The notes beneath the pieces are model-generated. The model was not told the DNA's origin and made no database searches. It worked only from the letters and a program-made list of their open reading frames with translations. The translations under genes and the position numbers were made by a program. A DNA stretch of 64,000 nucleotides from Candidatus Melainabacteria bacterium (lineage in GTDB: Bacteria; Cyanobacteriota; Vampirovibrionia; Obscuribacterales; Obscuribacteraceae), in contig CP064963.1 of the NCBI GenBank assembly GCA_016699165.1, positions 1,302,001 to 1,366,000 of the forward strand, in the 5' to 3' direction. Positions 54,296-62,881 of the stretch are shown piece by piece. Numbering within the stretch: the stretch's first letter is position 1; every line of letters begins with the position of its first letter.

Positions 54296-55798
54296 TTACA
54301 TGCGCATGTCAGGCTCTGCATCTGTACTTGCATAAGGAACGTGCGGAACAAAAGATATCGGAGTTGGTGCGGAAAGTGATTTTTCCATTTCATCCAATTT
54401 AGCCAATCGATCTTTCATAATTTGTCCAGGCAATTCGTGTTTCTTCTTTGCACGTTGATACTGCATTTCTCGCTTTATTTGAATACGCGCAGTTTCCGCA
54501 GTGCCATAGGTCAATCCTACCATTGAGACTATTCCAGCTACGCCAAGAAAAATATTTGTCTCTCTGCCGTTGTTGTAATATTTAGTACCAGCAATGTTGA
54601 AAAGCACACCCGATGCCACTTTTGTGCTTCCAATTAAGGTACCAGAGAAAACGTTTTCGGCGGCAGTCAAAACGCCGGCTCTCTGTCGCGCTTCTTCGAT
54701 GTGAATTTGTTTGCGAACGCCTACTTCGTGTTGCGAGTACATTGCCGATCTTATAAGAGGTAAATCTGCACGCTCAAGTTCTGGTGAATTTGCAATAACT
54801 TTCACCCTTTCAAGATCGGCTGCAAGCTTCTCTACATCGGCTGGATTGACGCCATCCATACATGGTCTGATTCGTCTTGCTTCGTATTTTTCTGCAAGCT
54901 TTCCGACACCACGACTAATGAGTGGGTTCAAAATAGTAAGTACGCCAGAGGTTTCAAATAAGATACCAGCTGAAGTGTTTGATGTTCTGTTTCCAGTTTT
55001 GTTTGCACGCCAACCTTCGCGATTTCCCCAGGCTCCAACTACGTTTCGAGCCACATCAAAAAGATAGAGCGATTGTTGAAATGCTAAAGCACGTCTTAAA
55101 TGCAAATGGAATTGTTTAAATTCATCGAGCGAAATATCGCGCATATCGATGAGCACTGGTTGTTCAGCACGTGCAAGAGCAAGATATTTTGTATCGGCGC
55201 AAACGTTTTGTAGATCGCCTAGTAATTTTTCTCGTTCAACCAATAATGAATCTATGTCTTTGCGAATAGCTAAAACCTTTTCTTTAGCTGCGTTTGGTCC
55301 GAATCCCTTTTTTCTGGCTTCTAATTCATGATATCCATTGATCAAAAATTCGACTGAAGATCCACCAGCTCCAGTGAGCTGACCAGCCATTCCAAGCGCG
55401 TTTCCGGTTTCAAGAGTGTTGCGGTGTAATTTTCTATTTGAATTAAATTTGGATGTGCGCTCAACCATTCCAGTTGTGGCACCACCCAACGAAATGAGAT
55501 TGTTGCCTTCTTGCGTAATGAAGTAACGCCAACCTTTCCAGCGACCTTGCTTGGCTACATTAGCGTGATAATTGAGATTGAATTTTTCAAGCTCGATTAG
55601 TTTGAGCAAAATCTGCCTTGTATTATTTTCAACTTTATTAATACAGTAATCGCGATCGCCGGCCTGCGCCAAGAGGAGTTGAGGGTTGTCTTGCTTGGCA
55701 ACAGGCACGGTGGGTGAAGCGATCGCAACTTGGTTTGAAGCAATGATGGCGGAACAAAGTAAGGCGGGCAAAATCCTTTTGCTTCTTGCGATACGCAC
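54296..55798 (-). CDS. Secreted or envelope protein of unknown function (500 aa)
   Basis: I place the start at GTG 55798, with AGGGAG 7 nt upstream. This gives a basic N-terminus followed by a signal sequence (ILPALLCSAIIASNQVAIA) and avoids a 74-nt overlap with the upstream tetR gene that a start at 55960 would require. The mature protein is mainly helical. Two hydrophobic stretches occur near residues 290-310 (SAGILFETSGVLTILNPLI) and 420-440 (IFLGVAGIVSMVGLTYG), the second a probable membrane helix. Three or four cysteines (DYCINK, NVCADT, RPCMDG) might form disulfides in the periplasm. No family recognised. Confidence 0.75.
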   Translation of the reverse strand: MRIARSKRILPALLCSAIIASNQVAIASPTVPVAKQDNPQLLLAQAGDRDYCINKVENNTRQILLKLIELEKFNLNYHANVAKQGRWKGWRYFITQEGNNLISLGGATTGMVERTSKFNSNRKLHRNTLETGNALGMAGQLTGAGGSSVEFLINGYHELEARKKGFGPNAAKEKVLAIRKDIDSLLVEREKLLGDLQNVCADTKYLALARAEQPVLIDMRDISLDEFKQFHLHLRRALAFQQSLYLFDVARNVVGAWGNREGWRANKTGNRTSNTSAGILFETSGVLTILNPLISRGVGKLAEKYEARRIRPCMDGVNPADVEKLAADLERVKVIANSPELERADLPLIRSAMYSQHEVGVRKQIHIEEARQRAGVLTAAENVFSGTLIGSTKVASGVLFNIAGTKYYNNGRETNIFLGVAGIVSMVGLTYGTAETARIQIKREMQYQRAKKKHELPGQIMKDRLAKLDEMEKSLSAPTPISFVPHVPYASTDAEPDMRM

Positions 55799-55886
55799 TT
55801 TCAAACTCCCTACTCGATTTCCACTGTGCCAAAGACTAGCAGGTAAGTGTGGGAAATTTGTGATCAGCAAATATAGGCCTTGTTGC

Positions 55887-56474
55887 CTATGCACTTTGGA
55901 TACCGTGCAAAAAAACAGTGGTGGCAAGTTTAGCGAATTCGTCAGAACTGACGCTACCATGCGGTTTGAACCATGTGTAGGTCCAGTTTATAGCGCCCAT
56001 CAAATACATTGCAAGCGAAGATTTTACTGGCTCGCTCAACTCTGGCTTCAATTCCGATAACAAGTTTTTGACTATTTCAGTTACTCGACGCTCTAATTTC
56101 TTGATTTCAATTTGTTGCTCATCAGGCAAGCAGTGCAAGTTGTTGAGAAGCACTATGTGCTTATCTCTGGAGTCCATATATAGGTTCATCAAATCTTTGA
56201 CGAATTGGTCCAGTTGATCTTTTGGTTTTGTATCAACCTCTATTGCACGCTCTGCAGTTTGCACTAAAAGATTGCAGTGCGAGTGCAGCATGTCAAATAA
56301 CAATGCTTCTTTAGATTCATAATAATGATAAAGCAAAGCTTTGGACACGCCGCACTTCTGAGCAATGGTGGCGATTGAGGTGCCGTCGAATCCACGTTCG
56401 GCAAACATTGAAGCTGCACCGTCGAGAATTTCTTGACGTCGCTCCTCGTAATTGTCCGCTCTTGGTCTCACCAT
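55887..56474 (-). CDS. TetR-family transcriptional regulator
   Basis: 195 residues. The N-terminal helix-turn-helix reads IATIAQKCGVSKALLYHYYESKEALL, the classic TetR signature, preceded by EILDGAASMFAERGFDGTS. The C-terminal ligand domain resembles the acyl-CoA/phenylacetyl-CoA-responsive group (a Trp/Tyr-rich NWTYTWF near residue 165), though the ligand cannot be read from the sequence. It lies 15 bp downstream of the di-iron oxidase gene on the same strand, so it is probably co-transcribed. It likely represses both genes through the palindrome at 57591-57620, giving autoregulation. Confidence 0.92.
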   Translation of the reverse strand: MVRPRADNYEERRQEILDGAASMFAERGFDGTSIATIAQKCGVSKALLYHYYESKEALLFDMLHSHCNLLVQTAERAIEVDTKPKDQLDQFVKDLMNLYMDSRDKHIVLLNNLHCLPDEQQIEIKKLERRVTEIVKNLLSELKPELSEPVKSSLAMYLMGAINWTYTWFKPHGSVSSDEFAKLATTVFLHGIQSA

Positions 56475-56489
56475 ATATGGTGCGAGCCT

Positions 56490-57560
56490 CTAGAATATGG
56501 GGACTATTTTATCGCAGTCGAAATCTACGTCTTCACCATCGACATCAATTTCTGGCAAAGCAGGGAACTTGACGCCATGCGGTTCTACGATTGTTTTCAA
56601 TCTTACAACTGCTGTACGCCAATTCGCTTTTCGCTCTTCGAGATCCATGATACCAAGACCGGCTGAACGTGCAACTTCTTCAATCATTCTTTGCGCAGGC
56701 AAGAATGTTGGGGGCAATTGCCAGAATTCAGATGGCGGTTCAAACAAGATGCCAGAAAGGAAAATAAATCCAGCTCTAAATTGCTTGGTCACTGTATTTT
56801 TTTCTTCCTCAGACATTTTTGGAAGAACTTCTTTGAGCAAAGCCAGACAAAAACTTAGGTGGCGACCTTCATCGCGACCGATGTTGCGGAAAGCTTCTTT
56901 CAAAACAGGAATGGTGGTGCGCTCATACATGCTGTGAAACAGAGTGGACGAAGCCACTTCACCAAACAAGAACGAACTAAATAGAATAGGCATGGGATAA
57001 TGCTCTACAGCGACTTTGTAGCCGTTCCAATAACGGGCACCATTGTGATAGAGCCATTCTATGTTGTTGCGAGCCAGGCGACCAAGCTCAGTTTGAGGCT
57101 CGTAGCCTAAAGGACCATTTGGTGTCAGCGCAGTTATCACTCGACCACAAACTTCTTCGTGATTCATTTCATCGCGAGTGACTGACAAAAAGCATTTGCG
57201 AATGGCATCTTCTTCATGCGTTTCGTAAGCATGAATCATAGCTCTTGCAAAAACGGCAGGACCCGATGCATCGAACACAGACAAAAGAGTGAACCAATAA
57301 GCGATGGCGTAGCGTTGATCAAGCGTCATGCCTTCCATGTCGAGGGTGTCCCAGGGCAATTGGCTTGGCGACCAGCCTGGATCGCGCGAGCTTTCGTACA
57401 CTTCCATCAAACGAGGAGTTTCAACCCGCCAATCGAAGGGGAAAATGTTGAGCCTGTCGGTAATTTTTGGCGCCTCTTCACACTCAAGCAATAGCTTTTG
57501 CGGGTCAGGCATCGAGTCATATTTTTGAGGGGGCGAAGCTAGATCTTTTTGAGCTGTCAT
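56490..57560 (-). CDS. Ferritin-like di-iron carboxylate protein (oxygenase or oxidase)
   Basis: 356 residues, mainly helical. Two DExxH motifs are visible, D130-E131-M-N-H134 and D230-E231-G-R-H234, with a further Glu in FLFGEVASS (E201) and an N-terminal Glu-rich helix (HAYETHEED). This is the ligand pattern of a ferritin-like four-helix di-iron centre as in ribonucleotide-reductase-like oxidases and AurF-type N-oxygenases. The substrate is unknown. No signal peptide. The TetR gene directly downstream and the operator upstream indicate an inducible oxidation step. I do not recognise a closer named family, and a role in lipid or aromatic oxidation is only suggested by the regulator type. Confidence 0.82.
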   Translation of the reverse strand: MTAQKDLASPPQKYDSMPDPQKLLLECEEAPKITDRLNIFPFDWRVETPRLMEVYESSRDPGWSPSQLPWDTLDMEGMTLDQRYAIAYWFTLLSVFDASGPAVFARAMIHAYETHEEDAIRKCFLSVTRDEMNHEEVCGRVITALTPNGPLGYEPQTELGRLARNNIEWLYHNGARYWNGYKVAVEHYPMPILFSSFLFGEVASSTLFHSMYERTTIPVLKEAFRNIGRDEGRHLSFCLALLKEVLPKMSEEEKNTVTKQFRAGFIFLSGILFEPPSEFWQLPPTFLPAQRMIEEVARSAGLGIMDLEERKANWRTAVVRLKTIVEPHGVKFPALPEIDVDGEDVDFDCDKIVPIF

Positions 57561-57590
57561 GGATTTTCCGCCATTTTGAAGGGGCTACGA

Positions 57591-57620
57591 GTTAATTGAC
57601 CAACCGTTCGGTTAATTAAC
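57591..57620. promoter_or_regulatory. Near-palindromic operator, probable TetR site
   Basis: 30 bp with outer arms GTTAATT and AATTAAC and centre ACCAACCG/TTCGGTT. Twelve of fifteen base pairs are complementary around the midpoint. It lies 31 bp upstream of the di-iron gene start, where a repressor would block transcription. Size and symmetry fit TetR-family operators. Confidence 0.75.
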
Positions 57621-57655
57621 ATCTTAGCACGCCATCGCGGGTCGGCCTACAAATT

Positions 57656-58171
57656 CTATTTTTTTAGCTCTATAGAATCGAGCATTTTTTCAAACTGCCC
57701 AAGCGAATTATCAAAATCAGCCAATTTGTCAGAGCAGCTAACGATGTAATACTTTCCATTGGCACTGGCAAAGGCTTTCAGTACTTTGGTTTTTAAAATC
57801 CCCAGGTCCTGTATCAATACAAGGCGTCTGGTTGGCGTTTTGCCGCTTTTCACTTTTTTGTCAGACTCAACTTTCCATTGTCCAGCCCACTGTTTTTGCG
57901 AGATATCGCAGAGCTGGTCGATGTCTAAGCCATCGGGCAGATCTTTTACCACAACTTTTATATTAGGAAGGGCAGCCTCATGCTCGGTTTTGACCCTTTC
58001 TTTGGGTGCTGCGACCATATCAACAATTAAGTCAGAGCGCACTTGCCAGTCGTCAGGCAATTCTATTGAATAGGTTTTGCGCAATTCTGTTTTGCCAAAA
58101 GAGCTTTGTGCGTTCGATAAACTTGTAAGTAATATCCCGGCTATGATGAACTTGAACAGATTGCCCTTCAT
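57656..58171 (-). CDS. Secreted PsbP/DcrB-like small protein
   Basis: 171 residues from ATG 58171; a GTG at 58189 is also possible. Signal peptide NLFKFIIAGILLTSLSNA. The mature domain begins with YSIELPDDWQVRSD and continues with PNIKVVVKDLPDG, GKTPTRRLVLIQDL and KYYIVSCSDKLADF, ending in FEKMLDSIELKK. This order of strands and the closing F-x-x-ML-x-SI motif is typical of the Mog1/PsbP fold shared by DUF1795/DcrB proteins, which are periplasmic or lumenal accessory proteins. The assignment is by pattern, and the role is unknown. Confidence 0.75.
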   Translation of the reverse strand: MKGNLFKFIIAGILLTSLSNAQSSFGKTELRKTYSIELPDDWQVRSDLIVDMVAAPKERVKTEHEAALPNIKVVVKDLPDGLDIDQLCDISQKQWAGQWKVESDKKVKSGKTPTRRLVLIQDLGILKTKVLKAFASANGKYYIVSCSDKLADFDNSLGQFEKMLDSIELKK

Positions 58172-58246
58172 GAGATCTAGATTCTCCACTACAATTTATG
58201 GTTTATATTCCGGTCGACGAAACACAGTTTAAGTGTGGTGAGACAA

Positions 58247-58804
58247 ATGAGCAAGTTCCAACTGCAAACAAGAAGGCTTTTATTGCGCGATTTCGACATA
58301 ACCGACTTTGATCAGGTGCATGAGTATGCCTGTCAGCCGGAAGTGTCGCGCTACATGGAGTGGGGTCCTAATACCAAGGATGATACCAGACGTTTTTTAA
58401 TTGAGTCCATTGGTTTAAATAGTAAAGACCCACGACTTGATTTTGAATTGGCGGTAATACTTGAATCAGAAAACAGAATTTTAGGTGGCGGCGGTATTCA
58501 TGTTTCAAGTCGCGCAAATAACGAAGGCTGGATTGGTTATTGCTTCAATCAAGACAACTGGGGCATAGGATACGCCACAGAGGCTGCGCAAGCATTGGTC
58601 GAATACGGCTTTAATAACTTGCAATTAAATCGCATTTTTGCCACCACTGCTCCTGGCAATAAAGCTTCGCAAAATGTTCTGCAAAAAGTGGGGATGAAGC
58701 ACGAAGGCTCGATGCGCGAACACAAACTTGTTCGAGGAGCTTATCGCGACACCGAATTATTTGCAGTAATTAAAAGTGATTTTCAGTCGTCACGCGAACC
58801 ATAA
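58247..58804 (+). CDS. GNAT acetyltransferase, RimJ/RimL type
   Basis: 185 residues from ATG 58247 with GGTGAG just upstream. Family features are the N-terminal TRRLLLRDF strand, a variable middle, GWIGYCFNQDNWGIGYATEAA (acetyl-CoA-binding Q/N-x-x-G-x-G/A loop) and NKASQNVLQKVGMKHEG. Such enzymes transfer acetyl groups to the N-terminal amine of proteins or to small amines; the target is not evident. Its last 22 bases overlap the end of the convergent DUF190 gene. Confidence 0.88.
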   Translation: MSKFQLQTRRLLLRDFDITDFDQVHEYACQPEVSRYMEWGPNTKDDTRRFLIESIGLNSKDPRLDFELAVILESENRILGGGGIHVSSRANNEGWIGYCFNQDNWGIGYATEAAQALVEYGFNNLQLNRIFATTAPGNKASQNVLQKVGMKHEGSMREHKLVRGAYRDTELFAVIKSDFQSSREP

Positions 58805-59118
58805 CGACAAGCTTGCACATCACAGATGGTGGCATAACCGTGTGTCACTTCTTTATCGATATGATTTAGAAAGGCTGTAATTTTTTCTTTGCTATCAATT
58901 ATTTCTACTACCAATGGAAGCTCGGTGGAAAGCACCAGAACATTGGCTGTATGAATATGATGATGTTTGCCAAATCCAGTTATACCGCGAAACACAGTGG
59001 CGCCTGAAAGTCCCTGCTTTTGCGCTTCTTTTATCATCCATTCATGCAACGAGTGCGCTCCGTGTTTGTCCGACTCTCCCATGTACACTCTTAAAACTTG
59101 AGCTTGGCTAACTTCCAT
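58783..59118 (-). CDS. DUF190 protein, CrcB partner
   Basis: 111 residues from ATG 59118, whose AGGAGT lies 5-6 nt upstream; longer frames up to 59193 lack such a site. The ferredoxin-like, PII-related DUF190 features are LRVYMGESDKHGAHSLHEWM, GATVFRGITGFGKHHHIHT and ELPLVVEIIDSKEKI. DUF190 genes are commonly found next to crcB and may regulate the channel. It follows crcB by 8 bp, so the two form an operon. Convergent with the acetyltransferase gene. Confidence 0.88.
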   Translation of the reverse strand: MEVSQAQVLRVYMGESDKHGAHSLHEWMIKEAQKQGLSGATVFRGITGFGKHHHIHTANVLVLSTELPLVVEIIDSKEKITAFLNHIDKEVTHGYATICDVQACRYGSRDD

Positions 59119-59126
59119 ATTAACTC

Positions 59127-59501
59127 CTAAATCAAGCGTGCCAGAACATAACCTATATAGACCATTATTAACCCTAGAATAAGCTGACCGCAAGCGTTTC
59201 CTAGCGCCAAAAGAAATTCGCCTTCGCGAATTAGTTGAACTGTTTCATATCCAAAACTCGAAAAGGTAGTGAAACCACCTAAGATGCCGACCATTAGAAA
59301 AATGCGCATTTCGGGCCCAAATACAGCACGCGCTTCTGAGAGTTGGGCAATAAATCCGATAAGCAAACATCCAATCATATTTACACAAAAGGTGCCGATT
59401 GGAAAAATGCCAGGATTAATAAGCTTCTGCATGGTAGTACTGGTCAAATACCGAAGCATTCCTCCCAGTCCCGAGCCAATAAAAATCCACAGATAAATCA
59501 T
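59127..59501 (-). CDS. crcB: Fluoride-specific channel CrcB/Fluc
   Basis: 124 residues with four membrane helices. Family motifs are SGLGGMLRY in helix 1, GTFCVNMIGCLLIGF in helix 2 (the conserved polar Asn is here) and VGILGGFTTFSSFGYE in helix 3 with the TTFSSF phenylalanine box. It works as a dual-topology dimer that lets fluoride leave the cell. The downstream DUF190 gene strengthens the call. I found no fluoride riboswitch in the 80 bp upstream. Confidence 0.95.
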   Translation of the reverse strand: MIYLWIFIGSGLGGMLRYLTSTTMQKLINPGIFPIGTFCVNMIGCLLIGFIAQLSEARAVFGPEMRIFLMVGILGGFTTFSSFGYETVQLIREGEFLLALGNACGQLILGLIMVYIGYVLARLI

Positions 59502-59578
59502 GGAGCGATGTTAGCACATTGGCAACTGATAATAACTCGATTGTTGTTCGCTGAACTGGTTTTGATTAGACTGCCAGT

Positions 59579-59719
59579 ATGAACCAGAAAATATTATCCT
59601 TTTGCACCTACGCCGTTACCTTCGCCTGTATCTATGTTTGTGTCGCCACGTCAATGACAATGGCAGAATCCATAGAAGGTCACGTCAAATTGAGTTCTTG
59701 CACTGAGTTGGCCATATAA
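59579..59719 (+). CDS. Possible small hydrophobic or secreted peptide (46 aa)
   Basis: An ATG at 59579 opens a 46-codon frame ending in TAA, with a hydrophobic N-terminal stretch (ILSFCTYAVTFACIYVC) resembling a signal peptide or membrane helix. The last 35 bases overlap the end of the convergent MFS gene. There is no clear ribosome-binding site, so it may be spurious. Confidence 0.25.
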   Translation: MNQKILSFCTYAVTFACIYVCVATSMTMAESIEGHVKLSSCTELAI

Positions 59720-60941
59720 GCATTGCCGTCATTGCCGCAAGAACGTTAGCTGCAATTATTACAAACGCGCACGCAGACCAGCCACCCTGGTCCCAAACCA
59801 GCCCGGGCATATAGCCACCAAGTCCACCGCCCAAATAATAAAAGCAGGCATGGATACCAGTGGCGGTGCACAAACCTTGGCTTGCAAATCCACGCAATGC
59901 AGCCTGATTTGCCGACTGACAAATAAATAAAGCAGTACAGCTTATACTGAGCCCGATTAATATAGCCGCCAGATTCGGTATCAAGGTTACAAGCAAGCCC
60001 GTGATACAAAGTGCTTGCGCCATTAAAAAAGACCGCTTAGGCGTAATTCTATCGATGAACCTACCAGCCATTGGTGTCACTACAACACCAATAAGATACA
60101 CAGCAAAGAGCCAGCTTATGACGTTTTCGTCTAATGCATAAGGTGCTTCAGCCAGGTGAAATGTTAGATAAGTAAATGTAGCGATGATACCAAACAAGAT
60201 GGTGGCACCAATAAAAAAAGTCGATACAGTCTGTGGATTTTTGATGTGCGCTTTGGCTTCATCCAAGTTAAGACCGCCCCGGCTTGGTATGAATGAAGAC
60301 GATGGTGGCAATATTTTAAGCACTGCTATGCCGCAACAAAAACAAAGTAAGGCACTGGCAATAAAAGCATTTCGCCAACCAAAATTGGCAGCAATAAGTC
60401 CGGGAATCAAACGCCCGAGAAATCCACCCAAAATATTCAAACTAATAAATACAGACATGGCAAAACCAATAGAACCACGTTTGCACCATTCTTCGCCTAC
60501 ATAAGCCATCAAAATGGCAAGCACTCCTGGCAAAATCAGACCCTGTACAAATCGAACTGCAATAAGTTCGCTCAAATTATTGGCAAATGCAGCAAGCAGA
60601 CATGGCACCACGAGCAGAAATATTGCTGCAACCACCACTGGTTTGCGACCACGCCTGTCGCTCAATAATCCTATAAACGGAGCGGCAAAAGCTATCGCAG
60701 CAGTTGTAGCAGACAGTGTAAGTCCCGTTTCGGCTCTTGTGACATGAAAAACTTTGGTGAATACAGGAAGCAATGCTTGAGTGGCATACAAGTTGAGATA
60801 AGCACTAAATCCAGCAAGACTCACGCCCAGAATACCCAAAATGGGAATTTGAGACTCTCGAAAGGGTCTAACGAGCCTCGAATATAGAGGAGCGTTTGCT
60901 AAAGAGACTAAAGAAGGTAAGCGTGGCGGGGATGAGAGCAT
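59685..60941 (-). CDS. MFS exporter, YnfM-like
   Basis: 418 residues with about twelve membrane helices. The MFS motif A in loop 2-3 reads GLLSDRRGRKP, and helix 5 has the drug-export style ISLNILGGFLGRLIPG. Overall similarity is to YnfM/arabinose-efflux-type transporters, so export of a small metabolite or drug is likely; the substrate is unknown. The divergent lysR gene 93 bp away is its probable regulator, and a promoter sits between them on this strand (listed). Confidence 0.88.
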   Translation of the reverse strand: MLSSPPRLPSLVSLANAPLYSRLVRPFRESQIPILGILGVSLAGFSAYLNLYATQALLPVFTKVFHVTRAETGLTLSATTAAIAFAAPFIGLLSDRRGRKPVVVAAIFLLVVPCLLAAFANNLSELIAVRFVQGLILPGVLAILMAYVGEEWCKRGSIGFAMSVFISLNILGGFLGRLIPGLIAANFGWRNAFIASALLCFCCGIAVLKILPPSSSFIPSRGGLNLDEAKAHIKNPQTVSTFFIGATILFGIIATFTYLTFHLAEAPYALDENVISWLFAVYLIGVVVTPMAGRFIDRITPKRSFLMAQALCITGLLVTLIPNLAAILIGLSISCTALFICQSANQAALRGFASQGLCTATGIHACFYYLGGGLGGYMPGLVWDQGGWSACAFVIIAANVLAAMTAMLIWPTQCKNSI

Positions 60942-60994
60942 AAATTAATTATGGGCTTTTCAACTTCATTCGTCCAATATATAATGGCTAAGAT

Positions 60995-61022
60995 ATTATA
61001 GGTTTTGCATATAATAGGTCAA
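60995..61022 (-). promoter_or_regulatory. Promoter of the MFS gene
   Basis: On the - strand, TTGACC (61017-61022) and a consensus TATAAT (60995-61000) are 16 bp apart. This would start transcription about 60988, giving a leader near 45 nt. It overlaps the inverted repeat at 61001-61026 next to the LysR start. On the + strand, TTTTCA-17-TATAAT (-10 at 60980-60985) could serve lysR. Confidence 0.65.
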
Positions 61023-61026
61023 AACC
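61001..61026. promoter_or_regulatory. Inverted repeat, candidate LysR-binding site
   Basis: GGTTTTG and CAAAACC are separated by 12 bp, containing T-N11-A steps as in LysR-type boxes. It lies just upstream of the lysR ATG (61035) and across the MFS promoter, so binding could autoregulate lysR and switch the exporter. Confidence 0.5.
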
Positions 61027-61034
61027 CCTAAAAC

Positions 61035-61919
61035 ATGGTCGAGATCAGACATTTACGCTATTTCATTGCCGTCGCCCAGGAGTCTAACTTCTCCAGAGCG
61101 GCAGAAAAGCTGCATATGTCTCAGCCTCCACTTAGTCAACAAATTCAAAAGCTCGAAGAGGACCTGGGCGTAAATCTCATTGAGCGCGGCACCAGGCCTG
61201 TGAGACTTACAGAGGCGGGCAAATTTTTCTATCAGCAAGCTCAAGAAGTGGTCGATCAGTTCGATCAGTTTTTAGACAAAACTCAAAAAATGGCTCAGGG
61301 TGAGGAAGGTACCCTTACGGTTGCTTTTGTAAGCTCGTCTACTTACGAGCTTATGCCGCGCATTCTGCGCACTTTTCGCAAGCTCTTTCCTGGCGTCAGT
61401 CTCAATCTAATAGAAAAAAACACTCCACAACAACTTGAATCTTTGAGAAACAAACAGATTAACGTAGGCATAGGACGCCCGTTTTTGGAAGATGCAGATA
61501 TTGCAAGCGACTGGATTTTAGATGAATCAATTGTGGTGGCAGTACCATCTGAACATCCTTGGGCGCACAAAACAAGCGTATCTTTGACTGCTCTTGCAAA
61601 TGAAGACATGATAAATTTTTACTGGTCGCACGAACCTAGCTTTGGCACATTCGTGATGACTACCTGTCGCCAAGCTGGTTTTGAACCGCGTATAGTGCAG
61701 CGCACAGGCGAATTGCAAACAGCATTGGGACTTGTGTGTGCAGGAATTGGAGTAGCTCTGTTGCCAGCTTCGGTCGAGCATACCAGTCGAGAAGGCGTAA
61801 AATATATTCCTTTGAAGAAGCCCTCACCCACTATATCTATGGTGGCAGCTTACAGAAAGGATGACAGCTCGCCCATTTTGAAACGATTTTTAGATATAAT
61901 TCGCTCTGGGAAATATTGA
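61035..61919 (+). CDS. LysR-family transcriptional regulator
   Basis: 294 residues. The N-terminal winged helix-turn-helix is the standard LysR pattern (IRHLRYFIAVAQESNFSRAA, then LHMSQPPLSQQIQKLEEDLG and FxRGTRPVRLTEAG-like sequence). The effector domain follows from about residue 90, with VGIGRP and the late GIGVALLPAS typical of the CatR/BenM-like branch. It is divergent from the MFS exporter and overlaps the alpha/beta hydrolase gene by one base (TGATG), so it probably controls both. The ligand is not known. Confidence 0.94.
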   Translation: MVEIRHLRYFIAVAQESNFSRAAEKLHMSQPPLSQQIQKLEEDLGVNLIERGTRPVRLTEAGKFFYQQAQEVVDQFDQFLDKTQKMAQGEEGTLTVAFVSSSTYELMPRILRTFRKLFPGVSLNLIEKNTPQQLESLRNKQINVGIGRPFLEDADIASDWILDESIVVAVPSEHPWAHKTSVSLTALANEDMINFYWSHEPSFGTFVMTTCRQAGFEPRIVQRTGELQTALGLVCAGIGVALLPASVEHTSREGVKYIPLKKPSPTISMVAAYRKDDSSPILKRFLDIIRSGKY

Positions 61920-62806
61920 TGGAACCTTTACTTAATCTGGTTGAAACAAGAGACTTAAAATTTGCGGTCTGGCACTGGAAAGGTGGCGACCAGGCAAAAA
62001 AAATTCTTTTTGTTCATGCCACTGGCTTCCACGCTCGAGTATGGGATCAGGTCGCAAAATTATTGCCGAATTTTGACTGCTGGGCTATTGATATGCGCGG
62101 TCACGGCTTGAGCAGCAAACCACAGCCTCCGTATATTTGGAGTGATTTTGGACAAGACATAATTTCAATTGCTCAAAATCTCAACTTGCAATTCGATCTA
62201 GGCATTGGACACTCGATGGGCGGTCACAGCCTGTGCAGCGCGGCTTCAATCGAACCTATTTTTAAATCTCTACTATTAATAGATCCAATTATTGTACAAA
62301 AAGAGATTTATGGCACAATCGACCTCAAAGACCCGCATCCTGTGCTAAAGCGACGCAACGATTGGAAATCGCCCCAAGAAATGTTTGATGCCTTACAAAA
62401 GAAGAAGCCCTTCCACACCTGGAATAAAGAAGTTTTGATGGATTATTGTTTTCACGGTTTGCTTGCCAGAGCAGACGAAGAATCTTCAAATGAGCCTGAC
62501 AAATCAATGCTTCTAGCCTGTCCGCCAGCTGTAGAAGGTTCAATTTACAATAATTCGCTGTCTAATGAGGCAAATCCCTACTCTTATATAGGCAAAATTG
62601 ACATACCTGTTCGCATTCTGCACGCCCCACCCGACCCAGAGCGAAAAATTGAAGCGATGGTTCCCTACAATTTAGGCGTGGATTTCCCTCAAGGAGAAGA
62701 CGTGATGTGCTCTGAGCTTACTCATTTCATTGCGATGGAAGCACCAGAACTGGTGGCGGATCATGCAAGAGCTATGCTCTATTCTCTTTTAAATCACGGG
62801 TTCTAA
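61919..62806 (+). CDS. Alpha/beta hydrolase
   Basis: 295 residues from ATG 61919 (TGATG with the lysR stop). Catalytic layout: oxyanion segment LFVHATGFHARVWDQ, DMRGHGLSSKP, nucleophile GHSMGGHS, an acid in a region near ILHAPPDPE, and a late histidine in ELTHFIAME. The sequence belongs to the broad esterase/epoxide-hydrolase/lactonase type and no substrate can be named. Co-expression with a LysR regulator and an exporter suggests a small degradative or detoxification unit (inference). Confidence 0.87.
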   Translation: MEPLLNLVETRDLKFAVWHWKGGDQAKKILFVHATGFHARVWDQVAKLLPNFDCWAIDMRGHGLSSKPQPPYIWSDFGQDIISIAQNLNLQFDLGIGHSMGGHSLCSAASIEPIFKSLLLIDPIIVQKEIYGTIDLKDPHPVLKRRNDWKSPQEMFDALQKKKPFHTWNKEVLMDYCFHGLLARADEESSNEPDKSMLLACPPAVEGSIYNNSLSNEANPYSYIGKIDIPVRILHAPPDPERKIEAMVPYNLGVDFPQGEDVMCSELTHFIAMEAPELVADHARAMLYSLLNHGF

Positions 62807-62881
62807 ACGACCCGGCATCGCTCATAAATCCTTTGCTATGTAGTGCATAGGAAGCAAGAACGATCGAGCGAGGTGGGTCTT

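Noticed and set aside
55799..55960. Longer start for the secreted 500-residue protein
   Set aside because: It would overlap tetR by 74 nt and bury the good AGGGAG site and signal peptide.
59502..59582. Possible fluoride riboswitch before crcB
   Set aside because: The conserved core (CGATGG followed by CTGATGRCTYCTA on the gene strand) is absent; a CTGAT lies only on the wrong strand.
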